Shown here piece by piece: positions 1 to 6,914 of a stretch of DNA of 10,225 bases (position 1 is the stretch's first letter; the number at the start of each line of letters is the position of its first letter). Under the pieces are notes generated by a model. That model searched no databases, was not told the origin of the DNA, and saw only the letters and a program-made list of their open reading frames with translations. This stretch comes from Paracoccaceae bacterium (lineage in GTDB: Bacteria; Pseudomonadota; Alphaproteobacteria; Rhodobacterales; Rhodobacteraceae): the NCBI GenBank assembly GCA_013214715.1, contig JABSSB010000099.1, positions 1 to 10,225 on the forward strand, in the 5' to 3' direction. The position numbers were made by a program, and so were the translations under genes.

Positions 1-1
1 C

Positions 2-364
2 GATCTGGTCGCGCACCGTTTCTATTCCATCCTGTTTTCAAAGCACCCAGACACAAAGCCGTTGTTCAAATCCGACATGCAGGGGCAAAGGCAAAAGCTG
101 GTCGAAACGCTCAGTTTCATAGTGGATCAGCTGGAAGACACCGACATCCTGCTGCCCGCGGCGCGCGATCTGGCGAAACGCCATTTCGCCTATGGTGTCA
201 TGGCCGAAGACTATGACGCGGTTGGTGCAACGCTGATTGAAACTTTTGAAACGATTTTGGGCTCGCAACTCACCAACGATATGAAGCAGGCTTGGTTGGA
301 AACCTATTCAGCGCTTTGCACGGAAATGTTCGCGGCGGCCTATCCAGGAACACATACAGAGTAA
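2..364 (+). CDS. Single-domain globin (bacterial haemoglobin), 5' end outside window
   Basis: The reading frame is open from the window edge and ends at TAA 362-364, leaving about 120 residues; an estimated 20-25 N-terminal residues are missing. It matches the globin fold of Vitreoscilla-haemoglobin/flavohaemoglobin type. Visible are the B-helix region FYSILFSKHPDTKPLF with a Tyr at the usual B10 position, the segment LAKRHFAYGV whose His (codon 182-184) is the expected proximal haem ligand, then YDAVGATLIETFETILG and the AWLETYSALCTEMF H-helix. Translation stops right after the globin domain, so there is no FAD/NAD reductase module; this is a single-domain globin, not a complete Hmp. Known roles of the family are O2 binding and, with a reductase partner, NO detoxification; which applies here is not visible. 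The next gene on the same strand is a response regulator 174 bp away. Confidence 0.85.
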   Translation, partial: DLVAHRFYSILFSKHPDTKPLFKSDMQGQRQKLVETLSFIVDQLEDTDILLPAARDLAKRHFAYGVMAEDYDAVGATLIETFETILGSQLTNDMKQAWLETYSALCTEMFAAAYPGTHTE

Positions 365-458
365 GCGAGGCAGTTGCTCGCGGGTCCCTAGCCTGGTGGA
401 ATTTGCCGTAAATGTACTAAAACGCGAGACGGTGGCCGCGTTGCCTTTGGTGAAAGCC

Positions 459-479
459 TGTTTGCAAAACCTGCAAACA
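459..479. promoter_or_regulatory. Perfect 8-5-8 inverted repeat, operator candidate
   Basis: The arms TGTTTGCA (459-466) and TGCAAACA (472-479) are exact reverse complements separated by AAACC. A further copy of the half-site, GCAAACATT, occurs at 484-492, 11 bp after the same string at 473-481, so about one helical turn apart. The site lies 60 bp upstream of the response-regulator start codon. No T-tract follows, so an operator for a dimeric DNA-binding protein is more likely than a globin terminator. The binding protein is unknown. Confidence 0.45.
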
Positions 480-538
480 TTGGGCAAACATTTAACCATT
501 GGCATTTATGGCTGCCCGCAGCGAAAATGGACGAGTAA

Positions 539-1150
539 ATGAAAATTCTTTTGGCTGACGACCATGATCTGGTGCGCGACACGCTGGCGGCGTTCCTTGA
601 ACGCGAACCCGACATGCAGGTCATTACCGTTGAAACGCTGGACGCAGCCTGTGAAGAAGCCCGAAAAACACTTTTTGATCTGATCTTGCTGGATTACAAC
701 ATGCCCGGCATGGACGGCCTCAAAGGGCTCGATCTCGCGCGGGAGGCTGGCGACGACCGTCCCGTGGCTATCATGTCCGGCACCGCGCCCAGAGCCATTG
801 CCCAAGAGGCGCTGGACGCCGGCGCAGTTGGGTTCTTGCCAAAAACCATGGCCGCGAAATCATTAGTCAATGCCGTACGGTTCATGGCGATGGGTGAGAC
901 TTTCGTGCCAGTAGATTTCATGACCGCCGATGAGACAGAGGCGCAAAATCCGCTTGTCCAGAAACTCAGCCCGCGTGAGCTTGAGGTTTTGAACGGACTG
1001 ACTCGAGGCATGTCAAACAAGGAAATCGCGCGGGAGCTTGAGCTTCAGGAAGTCACCATCAAGCTTCATGTCAAAACACTTTGCCGGAAGCTGGACGCGA
1101 AGAACCGCACGCATGCTGCCATGATTGCGAAGGAATCAGGCGTTTTTTGA
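539..1150 (+). CDS. NarL/FixJ-family response regulator (REC + LuxR-type HTH)
   Basis: The 203-residue product is a two-domain transcription factor. The receiver domain covers about residues 1-118, with acidic pocket D7/D8, phospho-acceptor D52 in LLDYNMPGMDG, conserved S80 in IMSGT and K102 in FLPKT. The C-terminal LuxR/GerE helix-turn-helix runs from about 140 to 200, with the typical LSPRELEVLNGLTRGMSNKEIA and the recognition helix around VTIKLHVKTLCRKL. It should bind DNA as a dimer after phosphorylation by a histidine kinase, but no kinase is encoded in the window, so it is an orphan here. The start ATG has a weak Shine-Dalgarno (GGACGAG, 529-535). The preceding bases ATGGACGAGTAA form a three-codon reading frame whose stop directly abuts this ATG. 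A palindrome 60 bp upstream may control it. Its targets cannot be read from the sequence; regulation of the upstream globin is only a guess. Confidence 0.9.
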   Translation: MKILLADDHDLVRDTLAAFLEREPDMQVITVETLDAACEEARKTLFDLILLDYNMPGMDGLKGLDLAREAGDDRPVAIMSGTAPRAIAQEALDAGAVGFLPKTMAAKSLVNAVRFMAMGETFVPVDFMTADETEAQNPLVQKLSPRELEVLNGLTRGMSNKEIARELELQEVTIKLHVKTLCRKLDAKNRTHAAMIAKESGVF

Positions 1151-1196
1151 TTTTGGCATTTGGGTCGCTTCTGCCATCAATTCGCTGCACCAAAGC

Positions 1197-1225
1197 TTGA
1201 CCTGATCCATAGGCCGGGGTCTCAT
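1197..1225 (+). promoter_or_regulatory. Candidate sigma-70 promoter for the amidohydrolase gene
   Basis: TTGACC (1197-1202, 5 of 6 matches to the -35 consensus) is separated by 17 bp from TCTCAT (1220-1225, 4 of 6 matches to the -10 consensus). Transcription would start near 1232, just before the GGGAGGAG ribosome-binding site at 1235-1242. The -10 match is modest, so this is a candidate only. Confidence 0.3.
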
Positions 1226-1254
1226 CCTTCCAGGTGGGAGGAGCGGACCGCCAC

Positions 1255-2919
1255 ATGCCTGAGGCTGACATTATCATCATCAACGGGGCCGTCCTGACGA
1301 TGGACCACACCCGATTGCGCGCCGAGGCCGTGGCGCTGCGCTCGGGTCGTATTTTGGCGGTGGGCGATCGCGCAACGATCTCAGAACTGGGCACACCTCG
1401 CACGCGGATTGTCGATGCCAAAGGCGGGTCGGTTCTGCCGGGGTTTGTGGAAAGTCATCTGCATCTTTTCGTTGGTGGTGCCGAACTTGGGCGTGTTTTG
1501 CTGAACGACCGCACGACACTTGGTCAGGCTTCGGCCAAGCTGCGCAGCTATGCAGCCACGCATATGGACGAGCCCGCCATCGTCGGCGTTGCAAACGGAT
1601 ACCGGCTTTTTGCAGACACTGTCCCGCGCCTTGCTTTGGACCGCATCATACCGGATCGACCTCTTGCATTGATCTCGGACGATCATCACACGGTGTGGGC
1701 CAACACCATTGCGTTGCAAAAATGCGAACTGTTGCATGGCCGCGACCTTCCGAGTGGCCATGAAGTCGTGATGGGCAATGATGGTCTGGCCAATGGCACA
1801 TTGCTTGAACCCGAAGCGTTTGGCCCCGTTCTGCATCTGGCCGGGATGGGCCGGGTCTTTCTGGGCATGGAAACCGGGCGCGACCCCGCGCCTACGCCCA
1901 GCCCGCAAGACCGGGCACAGGATCTTGTCTTCCTCAGGTGCGGGCTGTCGCATCTTGTCGCGCAAGGCATCACGTCCATCGTCAATATGGATGGCAACCG
2001 CTACACGCTGGACTTGCTCGAAGAATTGCGTGCGGCAGACGAGCTCAATGCCCGTGTGCGTGTGCCATTCCATTTCCTGCCGGACATGACCGAGGCCGAT
2101 CTGGATGTGGCCGCTGAAATGGACCAGCGCTGGAAAGGCGATTGGTTGAATTCCGGCTTTGTAAAAATGTTCATGGATGGTGTTGTGGAAAGCAACACCG
2201 CCTTCATGAAACAGGATTACCCGGGCCGCCCCGGTTGGCGTGGGAGCGGTCGGTTCAGTGCCGAGCGGTTCCGCGATCTCGCCACGCGGATCGACGCGAT
2301 GGGTCTTCAGATGGCCGTCCACGCCATTGGCGACGCTGCTGTGGCACGGGTGCTGAACGGATATGAGGCGGCGATCCGGACCAATGGCGCACGGGATTTG
2401 CGCCACCGCATCGAACATATTGAGCTGGCTGATCCCGACGATTTGCCACGCATCGGTGCCCTTGGTCTGATCGCGTCAATGCAACCGCTGCATGCGCCAG
2501 AGAACGGTCCCAAAGCGGACAATCCTGCCTTGCTTGCCATTCCGCAAGACCGATGGCCGCAAGCCTTCCCGATGCGCCGGTTGCGGAAGCTGGGCACGCA
2601 TATGGCGCTGGCTTCGGATTGGCCCGTTGTGACCGCGTCGGTTTTGGACGGCATTCACGGCGCTGTCACGTCCGAGCCTTGGCGCGACGGCCATCCAAAA
2701 CGTCGCCTGTCCCTGCATGATGCCATTCATGGCTATACGCTGGGTGGCGCTTATGCTGAGCATAGCGAAACCACCAAAGGGTCACTGTCGCCCGGAAAAT
2801 TCGCTGATGTCGTGATCCTCGACCGTGATATTGAGGCCGTCGCGCCGCAAGAGATAAAGAGCATGGCAATCCGCGCCACGATCTGCGGCGGGCGATTCAC
2901 CTTTGATCGCCTCAGCTAG
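1255..2919 (+). CDS. YtcJ-like metal-dependent amidohydrolase (amidohydrolase family 3)
   Basis: This 554-residue protein belongs to the amidohydrolase superfamily, family 3, which includes YtcJ-like proteins and N-substituted formamide deformylase. The N-terminal beta-sandwich strand (DIIIINGAVLTMD, then SGRILAVGD) is followed by the TIM-barrel metal motif HLH (H68, H70) in PGFVESHLHLF. Further expected metal or catalytic residues are K304 in FVKMFMDG, H356 in AVHAIGDAA, H384/H388 in RHRIEHIEL and D455 in ASDWPV. The C-terminal strands (GKFADVVILDRDI) close the sandwich. Family enzymes hydrolyse C-N bonds of amides; the substrate here cannot be told. No signal peptide is seen, so it is likely cytoplasmic. 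I chose ATG 1255 over the in-frame GTG 1234 because the GGGAGGAG Shine-Dalgarno (1235-1242) lies between them. Its last 8 bases overlap the end of the convergent ptsP gene. Confidence 0.9.
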   Translation: MPEADIIIINGAVLTMDHTRLRAEAVALRSGRILAVGDRATISELGTPRTRIVDAKGGSVLPGFVESHLHLFVGGAELGRVLLNDRTTLGQASAKLRSYAATHMDEPAIVGVANGYRLFADTVPRLALDRIIPDRPLALISDDHHTVWANTIALQKCELLHGRDLPSGHEVVMGNDGLANGTLLEPEAFGPVLHLAGMGRVFLGMETGRDPAPTPSPQDRAQDLVFLRCGLSHLVAQGITSIVNMDGNRYTLDLLEELRAADELNARVRVPFHFLPDMTEADLDVAAEMDQRWKGDWLNSGFVKMFMDGVVESNTAFMKQDYPGRPGWRGSGRFSAERFRDLATRIDAMGLQMAVHAIGDAAVARVLNGYEAAIRTNGARDLRHRIEHIELADPDDLPRIGALGLIASMQPLHAPENGPKADNPALLAIPQDRWPQAFPMRRLRKLGTHMALASDWPVVTASVLDGIHGAVTSEPWRDGHPKRRLSLHDAIHGYTLGGAYAEHSETTKGSLSPGKFADVVILDRDIEAVAPQEIKSMAIRATICGGRFTFDRLS

Positions 2920-5152
2920 CCTGACGCAAAAACTCCATTACAGCTTGGCGCACCGATTGCGCTCCGCTGACCCGTGCCGCATCAATTTCGGCTCTCAATG
3001 CGCCTAGATCGGTGCGCAAGAGAAGACTTTTGACCGGCCCGATCGAAGCTGGTCGCATCGAAAGTGCCCGCAAACCCATCGCCGCGAAACAGACTGCCTC
3101 AACAGGACGGCCAGCGTCCTCACCACAAAAACTAACAGGCGTGTTGGAAGCTTCGCATCGACGCACAACCTGTTCGATAAGCGAGAGGAAACTGACATTC
3201 AAAGTGTCGTAGCGGCGGCGCACACGTTCGTTCTCGCGATCTGCGGCAAAGAAGAATTGCTTGAGGTCATTGCCACCGATCGAAATGAAATCAACCTCGT
3301 CAAAAAATGCCTGCGGCGCAAAAGCCAGAGACGGGGTCTCGAGCATCGCCCCCACCCGCAACTTCCGGGGCAGCACATGGCCCAGCTTTTCCTCGCTGGC
3401 GATGGTGCGCGCCACTTCTGCGCGAGCCCAGCGATACTCCTCAAGCTGGGCAATAAAGGGAAACATGATGGTCAGCGATCGACCGGCCGCTCCGCGGATC
3501 AGGGCTTGAAGCTGCATCCGCATCACGCCTGGCTTGTCCAATCCAACGCGGATCGCGCGCCAGCCCAACGCCGGGTTCGGCTCATCATTGGGTTTCATAT
3601 AGGGCAGAACCTTGTCGGACCCGATATCCAGTGTTCTGAACACGACCGGCTTGCCACCCGCGGCGTCAAGCACCCGTCCATAGAGAGCCGAAAGCTCCGA
3701 CCGTTTGGGCATCTGGTTTCGGATCAGGAATTGCAATTCGGTCCGGAACAGGCCCACCCCTTCGGCCCCGGACCCGTCAAGAGATGGCAAATCTGCCATC
3801 AGCCCCGCGTTCATATGCAGAGCGATGCGCTGCGCGTCGCGGGTTTCAGCCGGGCTGTGTCTGATGGAGGCATAGCGTTGCTGCGCCTTGGCCTGCATAG
3901 CGATCTTGTCGCGGAAAGACTTTGCCACCGTCTCATCAGGGCGCAAATGCACAATCCCCTGATCGCCGTCCACCATGACGTAATCGCCATTCAGCGCCTC
4001 GGTCGTGATCCGCCCGGCATGGATCACCAGAGGAATGGCCAGCGCGCGCGCCACAATTGCTGCATGAGACCCGACAGAGCCCTCCTCAAGCACGATCCCC
4101 TTCAGTGCCCGCCCATAATCCAGCAGCTCTGCCGGGCCGATATTGCGAGCGATCAGGATTGGATCCGCAGGCATCTCGGCCCCGGTATTCTTGCCCTGCC
4201 CGGTCAGGATACGCAGGAGACGGTTGGACAGGTCATCCAGATCGGCAAGCCTTTCGCGCAGGTAAGGGTCAGTCACCTGATCCATCCGCGAGCGGGCAAG
4301 GGATTGTTCCTTCTCTACCGCCGCCTCAGCCGACAAACCCCGGCTGATATCTTCATCCATGCGCCGTCGCCAGCCTTTGGAATTGGCGAACATGCGATAG
4401 GCTTCAAGAACTTCCAACTGTTCCTTGTCCTCAGACTGTTCCAGCATCTTGTCGACGCCCACGCGCAGCTCTTCCACGGCGGCTGTCAAACGGTCGAGTT
4501 CGCGATGCGGGTCATCGGCCACCGGATTCGTGACAACCACCCGAGGCTCATGCAGCCACACATGGCCTTCGGCAGTGCCTTCCTGTCCGGTTGTGCCTCG
4601 GATCATCACCGGCTGCACATGCCGCGCCATCAGCGCATCGCCCTCGCCGACAAATGCGCCCAGTTCTGTCATTTCGGCGATGACCATCGCTACGACTTCC
4701 AGAGCGTATTCCTCATCTGCCGAATAGCTGCGCGCATCGCGGCTTTGCACGACCAGAACGCCCAGGACCTCCCCCAGTCGCTGTACGGGGATGCCGAGGA
4801 AGGAGGAGTAAATCTCCTCGCCTGTTTCTGGCATATATCGGAAGCCCTTGGCTGATGGGGCATCAGCCGTATTGACGATCTTGCGCCGCGCGGCCACACG
4901 GCCAACAAGCCCTTCGCCCAGTTTCATCCGGGTCTGATGCACAGCTTCTGGGTTCAGACCTTCGGTGGCGCAAAGTTCAAGCGTCTCGGCATCGCGAAAC
5001 AAGTAGACCGAGCACACCTCAGTCTCCATGCTTTCAGCGATCAGTCGCGTGATCTGGTTCAGCCGCTGCTGGCCCGCCGCCTGACTGGCCATGACATCCC
5101 GCAACCTCCCCAGAAGCTTGCGGCTTTCTGTTTCCAGCCGTTGTTCGGCCAT
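2912..5152 (-). CDS. ptsP: PtsP, PEP-protein phosphotransferase of the nitrogen PTS (enzyme I-Ntr) with GAF domain
   Basis: The 746-residue protein autophosphorylates from phosphoenolpyruvate and passes the phosphate to NPr, starting the PTS-Ntr regulatory cascade (NPr, EIIA-Ntr). An N-terminal GAF domain (about residues 10-165) is the sensor; in other bacteria this domain responds to nitrogen status such as glutamine. The PTS enzyme I part follows: a helical NPr-binding region, the phospho-His loop GSVGSHAAIVARA with H363, and the PEP-binding barrel with GLFRTELQFLIR, FRTLDIGSDK, GAMLETPSLAF, DFISIGGNDLKQFF and the catalytic Cys C676 in FCGEDAGRP. The start is ATG 5152, preceded by GGGAGG; an in-frame TTG at 5170 lies upstream of that ribosome-binding site and is less likely. 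It lies 41 bp downstream of lysC on the same strand, suggesting one transcript. The 3' end overlaps the convergent amidohydrolase gene by 8 bp. Confidence 0.95.
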   Translation of the reverse strand: MAEQRLETESRKLLGRLRDVMASQAAGQQRLNQITRLIAESMETEVCSVYLFRDAETLELCATEGLNPEAVHQTRMKLGEGLVGRVAARRKIVNTADAPSAKGFRYMPETGEEIYSSFLGIPVQRLGEVLGVLVVQSRDARSYSADEEYALEVVAMVIAEMTELGAFVGEGDALMARHVQPVMIRGTTGQEGTAEGHVWLHEPRVVVTNPVADDPHRELDRLTAAVEELRVGVDKMLEQSEDKEQLEVLEAYRMFANSKGWRRRMDEDISRGLSAEAAVEKEQSLARSRMDQVTDPYLRERLADLDDLSNRLLRILTGQGKNTGAEMPADPILIARNIGPAELLDYGRALKGIVLEEGSVGSHAAIVARALAIPLVIHAGRITTEALNGDYVMVDGDQGIVHLRPDETVAKSFRDKIAMQAKAQQRYASIRHSPAETRDAQRIALHMNAGLMADLPSLDGSGAEGVGLFRTELQFLIRNQMPKRSELSALYGRVLDAAGGKPVVFRTLDIGSDKVLPYMKPNDEPNPALGWRAIRVGLDKPGVMRMQLQALIRGAAGRSLTIMFPFIAQLEEYRWARAEVARTIASEEKLGHVLPRKLRVGAMLETPSLAFAPQAFFDEVDFISIGGNDLKQFFFAADRENERVRRRYDTLNVSFLSLIEQVVRRCEASNTPVSFCGEDAGRPVEAVCFAAMGLRALSMRPASIGPVKSLLLRTDLGALRAEIDAARVSGAQSVRQAVMEFLRQAS

Positions 5153-5193
5153 GGGCTGCCCTCCCCTCAAGAGCGCCCTAAACTTCTGCGTGT

Positions 5194-5682
5194 TCAGGCG
5201 ACCTTGTCCAGTTCAAATGCATCATGCAGGGCCTGAACCGCAAGTTCCATGTATTTCCGATCAATCAGCACTGAAATCTTGATCTCGGACGTGGTGATGA
5301 CCTTGATGTTGATGCCTTCATCCGACAGCACCCTGAACATCTTGGCCGCAACCCCGGATTGAGAGCGCATCCCAATCCCGACAACGGACACTTTGGCCAC
5401 GCCGGGATCAACCACCAGTTCGGCAAAGTTCAGCCCGCCATCACCCTTGATCGCGCCAAGAGCGTTTTCGGCCCGTGCCACCTGATCCTGCGGGCAGGAA
5501 AAGGTCATGTCCGTGCGCCCATCTTCCGAGATATTCTGCACGATCATGTCCACATTCACCCCGGCATCCGACAAGGTGGTAAAGATCTTGGCCGCAATGC
5601 CGGGACGGTCAGCGACCGACATGACTGTGACTTTGGATTCGTCACGCGAATAGGCCACACCGGCCACAACATTGGATTCCAT
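5194..5682 (-). other. Possible internally initiated aspartokinase beta subunit (162 aa, in frame within lysC)
   Basis: Met251 of LysC is preceded by AGGAGG with a 5-base spacer, a better ribosome-binding site than many true starts in this window. Initiation here would give both ACT domains without the kinase domain. Several class II aspartokinases (Bacillus subtilis, Corynebacterium glutamicum) make such a beta subunit from an internal start at about codon 250 and assemble it with alpha into an alpha2beta2 enzyme. The caveat is that the purine-rich string also encodes Glu-Glu-Glu, so it could arise by chance. Confidence 0.5.
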
Positions 5683-6432
5683 GATTTCCTCCTCATCGCA
5701 GACCAGCGTTCCGGCCGCATCGGATTGTTCCTCAAAACTCGACAGCACGCGCAGCTTCACCTTATAGCGCATCGCCAATTCGACCGAGCGGGTCTGCAAA
5801 ACCTTGGCGCCAAGGCTGGCCAGTTCGAGCATTTCTTCAAAAGAGATCTTGTCGAGCTTACGCGCCTTTTCGCAGATACGCGGATCGGTGGTATAGACCC
5901 CGTCGACATCCGTATAGATATCGCAGCGCTCGGCATCGAATGCCGCGGCAAAGGCCACAGCCGTCGTGTCCGACCCGCCCCGGCCCAGCGTGGTGATGCG
6001 GCCTTCGGGGCTGATGCCCTGAAAGCCTGCCACCACAGCAACCTTCATGCCTTCGCCGAATTTGGCCGTGATGTTGTCGGTTGGGATCTCTTCGATCCGG
6101 GCGGCAGAATGGGCACCATTGGTTTTCACCGGCACCTGCCAGCCCTGCCAGCTGCGGGCCGGAACATCCATTTCCTGCAAGGTCAGCGCCATCAGCCCGG
6201 CAGTGACATTTTCACCCGAGGACACGACCGCATCATATTCGCGCGCATCGGACAGGGGCGATGTCTCATTCACCCAACCCACAAGCTCATTCGTTTTGCC
6301 CGACATGGCCGACACGATCACGATCACATCATAGCCTTTGGCCACTTCGACCCCGACGCGTTTCGCCGCACGCCGAATGCGATCAAGGTTGGCCACCGAA
6401 GTGCCACCGAATTTCATGACGAGAACGGGCAT
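5194..6432 (-). CDS. lysC: Aspartate kinase (aspartokinase), LysC type
   Basis: This 412-residue enzyme phosphorylates L-aspartate with ATP, the first step to lysine, threonine, methionine and diaminopimelate for peptidoglycan. The amino-acid-kinase domain spans about residues 1-235: KFGGTSVA (K7), VIVIVSAMSGKTNELV, VVSSGENVTAGL, the nucleotide-site stretch RITTLGRGGSDTTAVA, and YTDVDGVYTTDPRI. Two ACT domains follow, at about 265-335 (VTVMSVADRPGIAAKIF, VDMIVQNIS) and 345-410 (VVGIGMRSQSGVAAKMF, VITTSEIKISVLID); these normally bind lysine and/or threonine for feedback inhibition. Length and layout fit the monofunctional class with alpha and beta subunits. The start ATG 6432 has AAGGA six bases upstream. 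An internal ATG at codon 251 with a strong ribosome-binding site may give a separate beta subunit. ptsP follows after 41 bp. Confidence 0.96.
   Translation of the reverse strand: MPVLVMKFGGTSVANLDRIRRAAKRVGVEVAKGYDVIVIVSAMSGKTNELVGWVNETSPLSDAREYDAVVSSGENVTAGLMALTLQEMDVPARSWQGWQVPVKTNGAHSAARIEEIPTDNITAKFGEGMKVAVVAGFQGISPEGRITTLGRGGSDTTAVAFAAAFDAERCDIYTDVDGVYTTDPRICEKARKLDKISFEEMLELASLGAKVLQTRSVELAMRYKVKLRVLSSFEEQSDAAGTLVCDEEEIMESNVVAGVAYSRDESKVTVMSVADRPGIAAKIFTTLSDAGVNVDMIVQNISEDGRTDMTFSCPQDQVARAENALGAIKGDGGLNFAELVVDPGVAKVSVVGIGMRSQSGVAAKMFRVLSDEGINIKVITTSEIKISVLIDRKYMELAVQALHDAFELDKVA
5683..5693 (-). promoter_or_regulatory. Strong internal Shine-Dalgarno within lysC
   Basis: On the minus strand the sequence reads AGGAGGAAATC directly before ATG 5682. 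AGGAGG matches the anti-Shine-Dalgarno fully and sits 5 bases from the start codon. The codons covered are GAG GAG GAA ATC (Glu-Glu-Glu-Ile, residues 247-250). Confidence 0.5.
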
Positions 6433-6664
6433 GATCTGTCCTTAGGTCTTGGTCCGGGCGGGGTGTAAGGCTTTGACGCCCAGCGCGCAAGTCGCAGTCG
6501 ACCTGAGGGTGTCAGATACAGGTATTCCCAAATTTCAGATAAATTTACGAAGAATTAAGTTTCATGTGTGATCACCAACACAGAAGAGAGAATTTGGTTC
6601 GAATTAGTTTGGATAACAGGGGGCTCGGCACGCGAATCCACAATGGGGCAGCCGGGAAAGTTTA
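6433..6664. other. Divergent intergenic region between lysC and the small membrane-protein gene
   Basis: These 232 bp must hold promoters in both directions. The core (about 6520-6620) is much richer in A+T than the surrounding genes. AAATTT occurs at 6530-6535 and 6541-6546, 5 bp apart; each is self-complementary, so the pair forms a symmetrical element that could be an operator or curved DNA. For the rightward gene, TTTACG (6544-6549), a 17-bp spacer and TGTGAT (6567-6572) match the sigma-70 boxes at 4 of 6 positions each, which is weak. I could not pick a convincing leftward lysC promoter. I see no lysine-riboswitch structure and no leader peptide that I can support. Confidence 0.4.
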
Positions 6665-6904
6665 ATGAAAGACACATCTATGATCCGTCGCGCCAATATG
6701 CGCTATACATTTGAAGATCCTGAAGAGTTTCTAGAACGTGCACCCAGTAACATGCAGGCTGCGCATTGGCTGGACATGCGTCAGAAGGCGGCTTTGGACG
6801 CTCTGTCCGCCCGCCGGTATGATGAGCAGGCCGCACCGCTCCTCGCGCTGGCAATCCTCGGCCTTGCGGCAATGATTCTTGGTATGTTCGTCGTGGTTAT
6901 CTGA
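6665..6904 (+). CDS. Small hypothetical membrane protein, tail-anchored type
   Basis: This 79-residue product is not recognised. Residues 1-56 are hydrophilic and charged (RRANMRYTFEDPEEFLERAP, then a helix-like WLDMRQKAALDALSARRYDEQ). Residues 58-79 are one long hydrophobic segment (LLALAILGLAAMILGMFVVVI) ending at the stop codon, so it looks like a single C-terminal membrane anchor with the N-terminus probably in the cytoplasm. There is no N-terminal signal peptide. The ATG at 6665 is chosen because GGGAAAG (6654-6660) sits just upstream; the next in-frame ATG at 6680 has no such site. The gene is divergent from lysC and converges on the dehydrogenase gene. Codon use and GC look native. Function cannot be inferred from the sequence. 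Confidence 0.7.
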   Translation: MKDTSMIRRANMRYTFEDPEEFLERAPSNMQAAHWLDMRQKAALDALSARRYDEQAAPLLALAILGLAAMILGMFVVVI

Positions 6905-6914
6905 CGGGGCTTTT

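Noticed and set aside
461..492. GCAAAC-type repeats as a CRISPR-like or tandem repeat array.
   Set aside because: There are only two or three short copies without spacers of regular length; a protein-binding site explains them better.
1140..1160. T-run after the response regulator as a terminator.
   Set aside because: The TTTTTT at 1143-1148 is inside the last codons and no GC-rich stem precedes it.
1234..1254. Upstream GTG start for the amidohydrolase.
   Set aside because: It would place the clear GGGAGGAG ribosome-binding site inside the coding sequence. ATG 1255 follows that site and gives the usual family N-terminus.
1381..2418. Minus-strand open frame (345 codons) antisense to the amidohydrolase gene.
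   Set aside because: The sense strand carries all amidohydrolase metal-site motifs. The antisense product has no recognisable domain.
3257..4855. Long plus-strand open frame (532 codons) antisense to ptsP.
   Set aside because: It lies wholly within ptsP, whose reading frame has full PTS enzyme I motifs. The antisense product is rich in His, Arg and Gln with no recognisable domain, as expected from the complement of high-GC codons.
5153..5170. Upstream TTG start for ptsP.
   Set aside because: The GGGAGG ribosome-binding site lies between it and ATG 5152, so the ATG is preferred.
5359..6468. Plus-strand open frame (369 codons) antisense to lysC.
   Set aside because: The opposite strand encodes a complete aspartate kinase. 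The antisense translation is a low-complexity His/Gly/Arg-rich shadow without motifs or a ribosome-binding site.
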